Shown here piece after piece: positions 23,200 through 35,399 of a DNA stretch of 64,000 nucleotides (within the stretch, counting starts at the first letter, position 1; each line of letters begins with the position of its first letter). A program made the translations under genes and the position numbers. The stretch comes from Polytrichum commune (lineage: Eukaryota; Streptophyta; Polytrichopsida; Polytrichales; Polytrichaceae). Where the stretch lies: positions 11,720,501-11,784,500 of the forward strand of contig OX485805.1 in the NCBI GenBank assembly GCA_950295325.1, given 5' to 3'. The notes beneath the pieces are model-generated. The model saw nothing but the letters and a program-made list of their open reading frames with translations. It made no database searches and had not been told where the DNA came from.

Positions 23200-24560
23200 C
23201 TGGATTTAAGCCACCCACTAGTCCCCTAAATTATCACTTAAATAATTGCCAGGTTATTCGATCTCATAAATTAATGCTTCATTCACACATGATGCCAACA
23301 AGATTGCATCATCGTTAAGTGTGCTTTTAGCCCTATGGAAGGCATTTAACATAGATATGTTGTCATGTTTTGAGATATACATAATAAATAAAAGTAATTT
23401 TTGTTGCGGTGATAGTTTACATGGTCAACCCTACACCTAGAGTTCACCCGTGGTCCGTGCATGTGCTACAATTTGTAGCATATATATCAAGTCACAAGTC
23501 CTCAAACTCATCAAGCAAGAACTTAGTGAGATTCTTGAATTAAGATAACTTAGCGAGATAACTTAAATGTTAACTTTGATGTCAATTTCCTACAATTTGC
23601 CTATCCATGAGTTCCCAACATTTGTTTTGCAAAAATCACATGTTTCCACTTGAGTCTCTCCCATGTGTTGATGTAATGGTTTTGGACACACATTCCCGCC
23701 CAAATCTCAACCATGAGTTTAGAGTTCCCATGGTTTAGATGGTACACATACAAGTTTCAATTGGATGTGTTTTGTCACTGCACATGTTTTCCACCTATTG
23801 TATGGTCCCTCTTGCTACATTTTGACTTTCAACTATCCAAACATTCATGTTTTAACAAATATTGAACTGAAATTAGTATATGAAAGGGTGGTGTTGTGAA
23901 ATTAAAGTTGTTTTTATTCCATAAACAAAGACAACAATTGCAATAAAAATTAAGAAGGGTATAACCTAGACGATCCAACTTTCAAAATAAAATCAAAATT
24001 TGAATAATAGATTTGAAGAATTGGCAAAGGAGACATGTGGACTATCAAAATGACAACAAAATGAGAGACAAGTGGCAAAAGTGGTTGTCAACACTGTATT
24101 GGTACATAGTTGAAAGTGAACACATGACAAAAACCCATGAAAAGCACTCCCAATGCACCATTTATGGTCGTTGAAACGATGCATTTGATAGTTGTCGATG
24201 GTTTTGGCCATGTTCTTTTTGGTCTTCCTTATTTGTACGACAAATGCATCATTTGTGTTTTTCACGGCTTCATTAAAATAGTTTAAAAATCCGTTTAATC
24301 TATGTCATAGCAACGGTAGACAAATTGCATTCTCATCTAGACTCCCAAGTACCTTGGTAACGTTCAAGGTCATAGAATCCCCCCCCCCCTTTGGCTTAAT
24401 TACCACTATCGAATTTGGAATAATCCATATTGATGATGATTTTTTTTGTCAAGTTACATGGGTGTTACCATCCACACATGCCTAGGTGTTAATGTCATGG
24501 AGATGGACGAGAATGAAGTCACCCAACAAGAACATCTTGGTATGGGTTGTAGGAGTCTTT
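23200..24560. other. AT-rich intergenic stretch, nothing recognised
   Basis: No motif-bearing protein. A 90-codon minus-strand frame (23993-24265) has no recognisable domain. A run of 11 C lies at 24379-24389. Confidence 0.5.
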
Positions 24561-26796
24561 GGGCTTTGTGATATTAAATTTTTTATTCCTCTTAACACAA
24601 ATAGGATCCTAATGAGAATAGGACTTTATTTGAATTGTAATCTCCTAATTCAACATGTGTGAAAAGGCTATGGTCTCAAGATTTTAGAAAGTAGGGATTG
24701 TAAAGGCTCACAGTCTGATAGAAACGGGCAAGAACTTTCATATCGACATGTGTGCTAAAAAGGTATATAAGGCAAGTAGTTGTAGTAGAGAGGGGGCTCA
24801 TGACGATTTTTTTGTGATGCTGGAATTCTGCCAGATCTTCTAAATATTGTTTTGAAATTGAATACTAACCACAATTGATGGTTTGAAGCATTTATGTGTG
24901 ATTCATATTTGCCACGTCTATAGCAGAAAGTGTAAGGAATTACGTTACCTCTAGGGTGATGTATTGGATGGTATGAAATGTTGTCCAATATCAAAGATAG
25001 AGTTTGAGTGTGAGTGAATTAATAAATTAGCCATGAGTGATTCTTGAGCCATGTTTTTTATGAACAATATGCGAGAGTTTGTGCACTGGCTATTGTCCTA
25101 GATACTTTATGCATGAATCCATGTTATATCCGTCTTTGCCTTGAAAATACTTAGAATTACATCTCAAGGAACGATTTACTTAAAATATAAGATTATGGTA
25201 TGAGGTTGTGAGGTTGTGAGGGACTAAAGAAATCCAGGAAGATTGTACTGGTAGTAGGACTAAGTGTTTATAGGCATTGAATAAGTTCGAGGAAAAAACT
25301 AATCTAATTAAATTCCTATGAAGGATTTCTCGAGGTCGAGGGTCTTGATTAAGTTGATGGTCTCAGATCTTGTAATTCGAGTAAAATCTAAGTGCACAAT
25401 TGGAACTAGAATATGAGGATAACGAGACCGTGTGACTTGTTAATTTGTGAGTGAAGCCAAACAGATTGGATTGGTAATTTCAATGCAGATATTTCGGAAG
25501 AATGATCATTTAATGTTTTGCGGCCTAGGGCATAAAGACCCAACCCTTAGCGGCTTCTGAATACCACGGATGTTGTGATGATTTTAGGAATTTTAAAATA
25601 ATTTGAGAGGAGTGAGTCCTTGAGCAAAAAGATGTTGGTAACTTAGGTCTAGCCTAGCAGATGAACTAGATGCCAATTTTGAATTGTCCAAACATATTAA
25701 AAAACTTGTTTGTTCAAAAAAAATAGTCTTAATCGGTCAAGGTCTACCCACAAACACGCACTTTAAATCATATACACTCCCACGAGTGATAATAGAATTT
25801 AAAGACAAATTTCCATAACCAATATTAGTTTCTCCCCATCAAAGTGAGGAATATTTTTTTGTCATTGTAATATACTAAGGTGAAGGAATGTCCTAGTGAA
25901 AGACATTGGAGCAAACGCTTGTAGAGACTATGGTCTCTCTATGGCATAAAACGTGTCTATTTGGCATTTCTAGCCTTTGGCAGAATACGAAGGGACAATA
26001 ATCAAAACCATTGGATGTGAACCATTCAAGCGAAGCCCAAAAGAGCGAGAGGTTGAGGAGACCAAAAGACTCGTTGACTTGCCAATGGTAAGTATTTAAT
26101 CCTTAGTTAAGCTAGGGAGATTTCCATAAAGACATGCTAGACTGTTAACTTGGAAATATACTACCTTGGTGTACTAGACCATTGTCCTAACAATATAATA
26201 AATGGGAGAAATATTCAAATGTAATGTGATCAAACTAATAGACCTATAAATTGACATTCAAACCTAATGAGATAAATTAAAGAATTAAACCATGTTCAAT
26301 TAACTTTGTTGTGGTTTGGCCTCTTGTTGCAACTCATGGATACAATGGTTACCCTAGCCAAGATCAAGGTAAATACCATTGTCAAACACTATAATTAAAT
26401 CATATTCAATCAAAGAAGACTAAAAATCTTGAAAGGATGACTGCACTGCAATTTCAAGTTATACTAAAATGGAATTTATCAATACTAGATTATTGACTAC
26501 ACCAAAATGCCCTTGGCTTTGGTAAAAAGACAAAATTGGGACACCACATGCAAGACAAATAACGATGGCTATACCTATGCTTGTGCACCGCACAAATGAA
26601 CTCATTACCAAACTATTTCTTGGGTAATCAGAGTGAGGTGAGTGACTGTCACAATTGCATATATTGCACATAAGTGATTTATAATCTTTTCATCCAAATA
26701 TGATTTAATAATTCTTATTACATATTTAATAATTTTATTATTATCATGTGATTTCCTAATAAAACTTATTTGCGACACGTATATTATACATAAATA
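24561..26796. repeat. Diverged relative of the LTR-type insertion at 27130-30054
   Basis: The region 26395-26660 aligns with 29570-29850 (for example GAAAGGATGACTGCACTG against GAAAGGATTACCGCACTG, TGCCCTTGGCTTTGGTAAA against TGCCCTTGACTTCGGTAAA, and TTGTGCACCGCAC against TTTGCACCGCAC). Further scattered similarity (GACTATGGTCTC words) extends upstream. It abuts the left end of the palindrome at 26797. Probably an older, decayed copy of the same long terminal repeat. The 5' boundary is a guess. Confidence 0.45.
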
Positions 26797-27129
26797 ATAA
26801 GAGGGGGACTTTGTCTCTCTCATATGGAGAGAGGAGGTGGTGGTAGAGAGGAGGTTGTTGTGGAGAAGAGGGGTTTTTTTTGGAAGCTCATGGTGTGTGA
26901 GTTTATGGGAATTTTGAAATAAAATATGGAGTTATGTTTCATGGTGTTGTTTCTCTAGAGTGATATCACTTGCTTGATTTGAAGTTAGCAATTAAAAGCT
27001 GTGCTAGTTTGAGTGGAGGGAGGTCTGTTGGCTCTTATAAAGAAGGGCTGAGACTTCGACCGACCATAGAAGACGGACGTGTCTTTTGTTTGCAACGAAA
27101 CTTTGAGATAGTGTAGTACTTATTGTTAG

Positions 27130-30054
27130 TGTCGTATATTTTTTTTGGTTTTTGTAGCATTAATGAAGTTTAAGTGTGAATAGCCACTTCTTGAACTCGA
27201 AAATATGAAACTTTGTGGTGTGAACTGGCTATTGACTTGTGATATGTGAAACTAGGCCATGTGAAGGCTATGGCCTGGTTTGAAGAGACAAAGATGGTTA
27301 TAACTACTTTTTGTACGTTGAGAAGAGAGAGGAGGCCATTCATTAGGTGTGTGTCTTGTAGGCGAGAGGCCGAGAGCTTATGGGAGATTTTATTGAACCT
27401 TCTGACTTGTGTGTGGATTTTTGGCGAACTTAATATTAAAGCTTATTTGCAAGCACCTGCGTGGGATGCGCATGTGCTAAGGTCAATTGTTTGTTGTTGT
27501 TGTTGTCGTCATAATTACAGTGGCTCCCGGGAGATTTTACTGGAGTCGTAGGCAATTGTCTAATTTCGGAGTAAAGTGTGAGTGTCAGATTGCTTGGGAC
27601 TTAGGGCCGGTTTACACTACGGTGGAGAAGGCCTCCGGTCGGTCAAGAATGCTTGGCCAAGACATGGTTATATGAGGCAAATGGTGGATGTGCCGGAGAA
27701 GAATTAAAGGCAATAAAATATTTTTATTGAGTTGGGCTTCTCCGGCCTCTTGAGGCCGGACAAGAAACTCCTCCTCCGGAGAAGCCCAACTCCAAAAAGT
27801 GCCGCCATGTAGGCGGCCATGTCATTTTATCATCCATGAGAAAAGTTCACCACCATTGTTTTCTTCACCTAGTGTAAACACCCACCGGTCAAGAGTTGCA
27901 TTTTCGACCAATCACAATTGAGAAACGCCCTTTTTTTCATGACCAGTGGACTTCTCCACCGTAGTGTAAACCGGCCCTTAATTTGTTGTGAATTTAGAGT
28001 TTTAATGATAAACTGTACTCTGAAGTTATTTGATAATTGCATCAGCCTTCCTATTATGTATCCGTTGTTGTTTATTTTCCCGGCAAGACTATTTCTTGAG
28101 ATGGCAATTACCTATACTGACGAGTCTATTGTCTCAATTTGGGATCTGAGTGTGGTAATTTCGCAGGGGCTGATTATGTGAACGAATTATCTAGTTATAT
28201 AAAGGGCAGGGAATCACGGAAGAATTATCTGTTTAAGTGGGAACTCATAGTCTGATTGAATGTGAATTTGTACGCCTGTCAAGATGGATTCCTATCTTCT
28301 TATGGTATTAGCAACATGTTAGCAATTAATGTCCTCAATTACTTGAAGTCTCTCATGCTCATATGAAATTGAGGTTAATCATTGTTTGGACCTGATTTAG
28401 TCTTATATTAAAAATGTGAGGCTGATTTGTTGAGTAAGTCGATAGACTGTGATTCGAAAGGCTCCAGTTGTTGCAGGGTGATAATATGGGTATTTTATTC
28501 GAGAGATTTATGAACCCTGATTGAATTACATGCAGCCAATTAGTTTAATTTAAGTTCAGAATTAGCTATCTTAAATTAAAAAGTCTCACTTTAGGTCATG
28601 GTCTTGAGAGCCTAGTTTTAGAGCCTAATGGAATACATCCTTGTTGTAATCTCAAACTGCATGGCTTAATTGTCTGAGAGGGTGTTTAGTCGAGGCTATG
28701 GTCTGACTTGTAATTGCTCGTAACTAATGTTGCGTTTTATTTATTTTGAGGCTATGTGATTTCTGTATCAGTAAGCAACGTTAATGTCATGAAGTCAATA
28801 ACTTTTGCACATATGTTTATTGAATGTGATTCACTGAGTATGAGTTCGTTGTTGGATTATATGCAAACTGGTAATTGAATTGCATGACAATCTAAATGTA
28901 TTTAGACATATTGCAAACACATTTGAGTGCATAATATAGCCAAAAGACTATCGTCTCTTCATTGATATACTTACACACTTCTAACTTGCCTCTAAGGATA
29001 ATTGCATCACGAGTCAATTGACTTTAATAGGATTTTATTCTCCAAATCAATTTGAATAAAGGGAGTATTGTCGTTGTAATATGTGAAAGAATTAGAGAGT
29101 TGTGGCACCGGATTCCCGGTCATAATTAAATTGAATAAGGAATGAGACTATTGTCTTCAATGTGTAAATGGAGAAACTGTTCTTAATCTTGGATGGAAGT
29201 CGAAGCGCCAACATGTTGAGACTATTGTCTACGAAAGGTTATCCAGTGGCGGAGAAGACAAAAGGACGTGCCGATTGTTATACCGGTAAATCTTGTTTGT
29301 GAATTACAACCTTAAGGTCATTAAGGTTAATTTGGAATGTCAACAACTTTAATTATTGAATCGCTTACCCTTCATTGCAATAATGAAATGGGTCGATAAA
29401 TTGAATACTTTGGAATCTAATGGTCTTGAATTGGAATCTTCAACAAATGGAATGAGTTCATGAGTGATGCGAGAATATGTTAACGCGCATAAGTGGTTTT
29501 GGCCTCATTGGCTTGAGGAAAAAGATGATGATTGATTTGGCCGATACCAGGTAAAAGACAATTGTCAAACCGCCTAATTAAACTTGGATTTAATCAAAGA
29601 AGATTGTTTATCCTGAAAGGATTACCGCACTGTCTTTTCAAGTTACATTAAAATGTAGTTAATTAATGAAAGATTATGGACTACTCCGAAGTGCCCTTGA
29701 CTTCGGTAAAGAAACAAAATGGGATACTATTGCAAGATCATTGACTATGGCTGTGCCTATGATTTTGCACCGCACTTGGTCCAATTAAAATGAACTCACT
29801 GCCAGACAATTGTCTGGGAAATTAAAGTGAGGTGTGAGACTGTCACATTTGCATGTACTGCCAAGGAGAGATTTTTAGAATTTTTATCCCTTACCCGTAA
29901 ACCAATTGTCAGTCATAATCCAGAATGAAGTGAGGTAACCTTGTGTTTTCCCTAATAAACCTTATCTAAGACACCTAGATGTTGTACAAATCACCTTTTA
30001 AGTCTTCCCTGAGTGTTTCCCTGGGTTTTGTTTATAACCAAAAAGCTAACTGCA
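27130..30054. mobile_element. LTR-type insertion (TG...CA, GTTAG duplication), probably a solo LTR
   Basis: Inserted in the left arm of the palindrome. Comparison with the intact right arm shows the insertion starts TGTCGTATATT and ends AGCTAACTGCA, with GTTAG directly repeated at 27125-27129 and 30055-30059. TG...CA ends with a 5-bp duplication are the mark of LTR retrotransposons. I see no second copy of the first few hundred bases at the other end and no gag or pol. The simplest reading is one long LTR (about 2.55 kb without the nested MITE) left by LTR-LTR recombination. A diverged relative precedes the palindrome. Remaining open frames (27246-27551, 27918-28181) have no domain. Confidence 0.6.
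27604..27977. mobile_element. 374-bp Harbinger-like MITE nested in the LTR-type insertion
   Basis: Ends GGGCCGGTTTACACTACGGTGG and CCACCGTAGTGTAAACCGGCCC are perfect inverted repeats. TTA lies at 27601-27603 and 27978-27980. Related ends at 7653 and 42896. Non-coding, with GGCCTCCGG-type words in the body. Confidence 0.7.
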
Positions 30055-31343
30055 GTTAGCTTTATGTAAAGATCTCATTCGCTCAATTTGGCGTTCATAT
30101 AAAGATTTGAAGATTTGAAGACTTCTCAAGATTCAAGTGTGTTGTGGCTTGTGGTTCGTTGTCATTTCTGTGATTCCCAACCGGATTTGGAGGCTAGTCG
30201 CATTTGAGCTTTTTGCATCGTAAATTTGTTGCGGATTTTGTGGGAATCCATAAAAGCCCCATTGCATGTTTGTGACAACGAAGTGGGATTGTTGACCCAC
30301 AAGGTTGTTTTCTGTTGTTCCCATTGGTGAGGCACGATTGCTAGTCACCGTGGGTTTGAAAGTTTAGGAGCCAATCTTTCGGACATCAGCTCGTGATATG
30401 ACGTCCCGTTTTACCCGTCCGAGGTATGTGGTTTCTTATCACCCTACCCTTACCCTCAACCCATTTAGTCCACCAAATGTCGGGTAGAGAGGGCTCCACC
30501 TTGGGAAAACACTAGGCTTTTGGCTGCAACTAGATTTGTTTGTCAGTCTTCAATTTCTTCAAATATTCAATTTTTTTCCCGTCGGCCTATCCTGTTGCGG
30601 CTCTAAATGGGTTGAGTGTAAGGGTGATAAGAAACCACATGCCTCGGACGGGTAAAATGGGACGTCATATCACGAGCTGACGTCCGAAAGATTGGCTCCT
30701 AAACTTTCAAAGCCACAGTGACCAACAATCGTGCCTCACCAATGGGAGCAACAGAAAACAACCTTGTGGGTCAACAATCCCACTTCATTGTCACAAACAT
30801 GCAATGGGGTTTTTATGGATTCTCACAAAACCCGCAACAAATTTACGATGCAAAAAACTCAAATGCGACTAGCCTCCAAATCCGGCTGGGAATCACAGAA
30901 ATGACAACGAACCACAAGCCACAACACACTTGAATCTTGAGAAATCTTCAAATCTTCAAATCTTTATATGAACGCCAAATTGAGCGAATGAGATCTTTAC
31001 AGAATGCTAACATTAAGTACTACACTATCTCAAAGTTTCGTTGCAAACAAAAGACATGTCCGTCTTCTATAGTCGGTCGAAGTCTCAGCCCTTCTTTATA
31101 AGAGCCAACATACCTCCCTCCACTCAAACTAGCACAACTTTTAATTACTAACTTCAAATCAAGCAAGTGGGATCACTCTAGAGAAACAACACCATGAAAC
31201 ACAATTCCTCCACATTTTATTTCAAAATTCCCATAAACTCACACACCATGAGCTTCCAAAAAAAAACCCCTATTCTCCACAACAACCTCCTCTCTACAAC
31301 CACCTCCTCTCTCCATATGAGAGAGATAAAGTCCCCCTCTTAT

Positions 31344-34300
31344 CCTCATCACATAGGCTTCTAATCATCCATTGGTCCAAAAGTAAACTAAGAATAAAAC
31401 TAGAAGTAAGACTAAAAGGTAAACTAAAAGTTAACTAAGAGTAAACAAAGAATAAACAAGAAGTTAATCTATTTCTATTCCCATTACTTTCCTCCAAATC
31501 AAAGAATCACAATGCAATACTAAATAAGTACACATCTATATAGTGTACATCTTTACATTACGATATCGTCCTTCCACATGCCAACGAAACTATTATATGG
31601 CAACCACCCTAGATGTAGTGATAAATTCTTTTGATGGTTTACAAGCCAATCGTTGTTGTCCATAAAGAACCTTAAAATATGCAAATTTTTTACTCCTACA
31701 AGCCCTTCATGATATCCCATATTGGACAAATTGAGAATGTGCAACCTCTTGGATCAATTCCGGCATGTAGGAAACATATTCAGAATCCATTGATGTTTTC
31801 ATGACATCGGCCAAAACAAAAGCATTGTTAGTTTTTGGTTGTTTGGACAGCATGTAAAATATCCATCAAGGCCTTTGTGTGTGTGGCCTACAAGCATGGT
31901 TCCTACATAAGCCTCTTGGAAGACTTTACGAGATGTCAATATGGACAGAAAGCATGGTTCCTACATAAGCCTCCTGGAAGACTTTACTAGATGTCAATAT
32001 GGATAGAATAGTCATGACGTATTGATTTATGTTGCCTCTAGCAAAATTATCCAATTGTAGTTACAATGTTTGCGGCAAGAGACATACAACATCCGGCCAA
32101 TCTATTGTATTTGGAAATGAAGATTTAAATTTGCATGGGGAAAGAATGATACAAAATATTATAGATTTTCCAATTTCAAAATTGAATTGGAAGGTCTCTT
32201 GATGGATTGAAAACACAAAGCCATCATTACTAGCATGCAGAGAAAACTATGAGGTCCCCCAAAGCAGAGAGAACATGATTCATCGTGAACAGTATGGAAA
32301 GAACATTGCGAGGTATCCTGATGCTCAAATGAACCCACACTACTTCACATTGCATGATTAGAGAAGGGATACATTCACTTAGACTTTTTCCACATGCTTG
32401 TCAAAGTTTTCATTATGGCGAGGATATTCAATTATTTTAAATTTTTAAATTTTTTTGAATTATGCACTAGGGGTTTCTTGAACATGCAAAGGGACCTTGC
32501 CAAGCATAACACTGCGAATTCAAAATCCTTTGGTAATAAGTTAGTTGTGTAATGAGCATACATGCCATTGTTGTGTCCATGAGTAATTGTTTCAACGAGG
32601 TTGATGTGCAGTTGGAACAACCTTGCCATGATTCATGTTGTAACATGTAATCGCAATACGACAATTTTTTTGGTGTCCATACTGTGACAGATACTAACAA
32701 AAACCTCATGTGGATAACTTTTGATTCATGGTGTCGACCATGGTAAATGTTTCTAACACGATCCTTGGTGATTATTAGTTCAATGTTTCCTATAATCGGT
32801 CCCTATCTTGAGAGCCTTTGGTGTTTATATCTATCAAAACTCCACAATGCTCGCATTCAATATATTTTGGAAAACTGAGCCAACCATTGCAAACCTCAAC
32901 ATTCCATAATACTGTATTCCAATTTTGACTTATTGCTAATTGCAAAATACATTGGATTCCAAAATAAATCAAACCCATTAAAAACAAACGATGTGAAAAT
33001 TTTAGGAACTTCAACTTTGATGCCTACATAACATTCCTCATCCAATTGGGTTAGTTCCCCTAGCCATAGAATAAAGAAATCATACGTTGTGCCCACCCCC
33101 CCCCCCAAAAAAAAAAAACAAAAAAACGGTAATATTTGGTTACTATTCATACACTCATGCTAAAACTTGGCATTGGGTGGAGTTGGTTTATCAACATTGT
33201 TCACAACATCATTATTCACTAAATTTATTGGCACTACTCACAATATGTGCATTATTCATACTAGCACTATGCACTATTCATACTATTGTGAGTTTCTTTC
33301 CATGAATGTAAGATGGTGGAGGCCCTTGCCAAATACTTAATATAGAAATTGAACTCAACCACGTGGATGAGTAATCTTATGTCTATAAACAAAACTTAAT
33401 GACTAAAATCAAATCAACATCATAGTGAACACACTCTACATATAATATTGTCAAGGCTAACTGACTTGTGTGAGAACTAACTATATATAGGGACATGCCT
33501 AATTTAGCTACTTATTTCAATCAACCACCTATATTTGAGTGGTAGTGTGGCTCCAAAAATGGATACCAAAGAAACAAATGCCTAGAAGAGATTGGCGTAC
33601 GTGCTTAAACTATGATAACATTTCTAGGCTCAACAACCAACATACATAGAGGGACATTTTTTACCACTTTATGAGCACGAGAATCTTCACTTTGATGAAG
33701 AATGAAGTATACATATAAGCTTTCAAAGTAACGAGTCTACAACCATGACTTGGATTTGCTACCCATCTCGTACTAACCGTGTGTTTCATATCCTAGGAAA
33801 AGTGGGCTAGTTGGAGAAAGTCACCATTTGAGACCCACCTACCTTAAAAGGAGAAAAACATCAAATAATTTTATTTTTTTTGGTAACGTTACCGATGTGA
33901 ATGTGAGATGTTTTATTGTGTATAGTGCAGGGTCCCTAAATAAATAGATAACCAATATATAAAAACATCGACATCCTGAATATTCAAATGTAAATGACGA
34001 GCCACTTCACCCGTGGCCTAATGCTACCTTTTGGTGGGGATTTTTATGATGATTTATAAGACTAATATGACATGAGTATTAGTCCCATAGAGCGTGGGTG
34101 TGATTTGTCATTAAGGAAGGGAGGGGGGGGGGGGCGGCTCGGAGCCCTTGTATTGCTCTAAGGTGTAATGTCTCATGTAGTGCACCATAGCATCATAGCT
34201 GGTTTGTGTAAAAATAAATCTCCCCTCCTCCCTCCCCCCCCCCCCCCCCCCCCAAAAAAAAAGAAAAAAAAACCCCGAAATTGTGAGCCCAGTCAAATGA

Positions 34301-34360
34301 ATAAGTGAAATTCATACAAGTGAAGGCAACATTGCTGACTGTATCTATTTCAACGCTGCC
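31344..34360. other. AT-rich stretch, no gene recognised
   Basis: Several minus-strand frames of 60-84 codons (31553-31744, 32432-32709, 32790-33150) lie in a cluster and could be remains of one decayed coding region, but I recognise no domain and the frames do not join. There is a 60-bp near-duplicate at 31896-31930 and 31948-31990 (AGCATGGTTCCTACATAAGCC). Homopolymers: C11 at 33096-33106, G12 at 34123-34134, C20 at 34234-34253. Confidence 0.4.
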
Positions 34361-34366
34361 AACAAA

Positions 34367-34859
34367 GCTCGCAGTCCCTGAGTGGCTTCGAGAAAACGAC
34401 TACCTAACCCCAACTATTAGGAGAGAGATGAAATTTCAAAAATTATACTTTTAGCTAATGAACCTTGTTTTTCACACACACACATATATTCGTTTTGAGG
34501 TACACGAACCAGCTATGGTGCTACGGTATGTCAAGGTGTTGTAGCATCTTGCCTCTACAAATGGAGGATGAGATTATTATTATTATTATTATTATGTCAT
34601 ATAATTAGGTAATAATGCTCCCAGTCCTTGAGTGGCTTCGGGAAAACAACTACCTAACCCCAACTATTAGGAGAGAGATGAAATTTCAAAAATCATACTT
34701 TTAGCTAATGAACCTTGTTTTTCATATATATATGCTTCGAGGTACACGAACCAACTATGGTGCTACGGTATGTCAAGGTGTTATAGCATCTTACCTCTAC
34801 AGATGGAGGATGAGATTATTATTATTATTATTATTATTATTATGTCATATAATTAGGTA
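34367..34859. repeat. Tandem duplication of about 250 bp with (ATT)n tracts
   Basis: Unit 1 (34367-34608) and unit 2 (34617-34859) share GAGTGGCTTCG, ACCCCAACTATTAGGAGAG, TTTAGCTAATGAACCTTG, GGTGCTACGGTATGTCAAGG and a terminal (ATT) microsatellite before ATGTCATATAATTAGGTA. The microsatellite is longer in unit 2. At the position of CACACACACATATAT in unit 1, unit 2 has CATATATATATGC, so two microsatellites have diverged since the duplication. Confidence 0.75.
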
Positions 34860-35252
34860 TTTTAGGTATTTTATGGAGATTCAATGTATACTTTTCAACA
34901 TAAGTTTCAAAAATTGCCACTGCGACTGTGATGAATGCATTCCACTGTACACGCATCTACTGAAATGCCCAAAGGGATTTTCACACAGTTTCACATTTTG
35001 ATTGTTTTGGGGGAATACGTGCAAGAGTGTGTGTCCATATAAAGGTTCTGCATGCTGGACTCTGGAAGATCGATAAGGTATAGCTTAGCACGGTGCATGG
35101 TAAGTGTTGAAAGTATCCATGTGGAAACGTGAGCAAATGGAGAAACCAAGGGATTCTCAAAAATTCCTTATTCACTAAAACTTCGCTATGGAGACGGTAA
35201 GTTATAAGGACCTTGCAATGCTACCAACTTACATGACATTATTCAGATCCAT

Positions 35253-35352
35253 AACAATGTTCTGTGGGACTGACAATATTTCGGGAATATTCTCCACATT
35301 CGTATTAAATGTGGGAAATATTTCAAGAATATCGTCAGTCCCACATAACATT
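35253..35352. repeat. 100-bp fold-back (hairpin) repeat
   Basis: ATGTTCTGTGGGACTGACA...GGAATATTCTCCACATT pairs with AATGTGGGAAATATTTC...TGTCAGTCCCACATAACAT-type inverse sequence, leaving a loop of a few bases (CGTATTA). A related segment (GGAATATTCT...CAGTCCCACATAACATTG) lies at 39190-39232, next to a MITE family A copy. Confidence 0.5.
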
Positions 35353-35399
35353 GATTTCATCATTCCAACAATTTTTGAGAAGATCCGATAGTTGCAAAG

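Larger units (their letters stand above)
26797..31343. mobile_element. Long palindromic (fold-back) element, left arm interrupted
   Basis: The right arm 30603-31343 (741 bp) is the inverse of the left arm, which is split into 26797-27129 and 30060-30468 (742 bp together) by the insertion at 27130-30054. The ends are ATAAGAGGGGGACTTTGTCTC and the inverse GAGATAAAGTCCCCCTCTTAT. The spacer is 134 bp (30469-30602). A 71-codon frame starting MTSNRASPMG (arm at 30133-30348, minus) and its partner MTNNRASPMG (30718-30933, plus) are mirror copies with no recognisable domain, so I do not call them genes. Transcription through it would give a hairpin of about 740 bp. Confidence 0.75.

Noticed and set aside
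30133-30933. Two near-identical 71-residue frames in opposite orientation (MTSNRASPMG / MTNNRASPMG) as a duplicated gene pair
   Set aside because: They are the two arms of the long palindrome. The similarity follows from the inverted repeat, and no domain or expression signal supports a protein.
35253-35352. microRNA precursor
   Set aside because: The hairpin is almost perfectly symmetric over its full length and has a repeat relative at 39190, which fits a fold-back transposon better than a miRNA gene. Small-RNA data would be needed.
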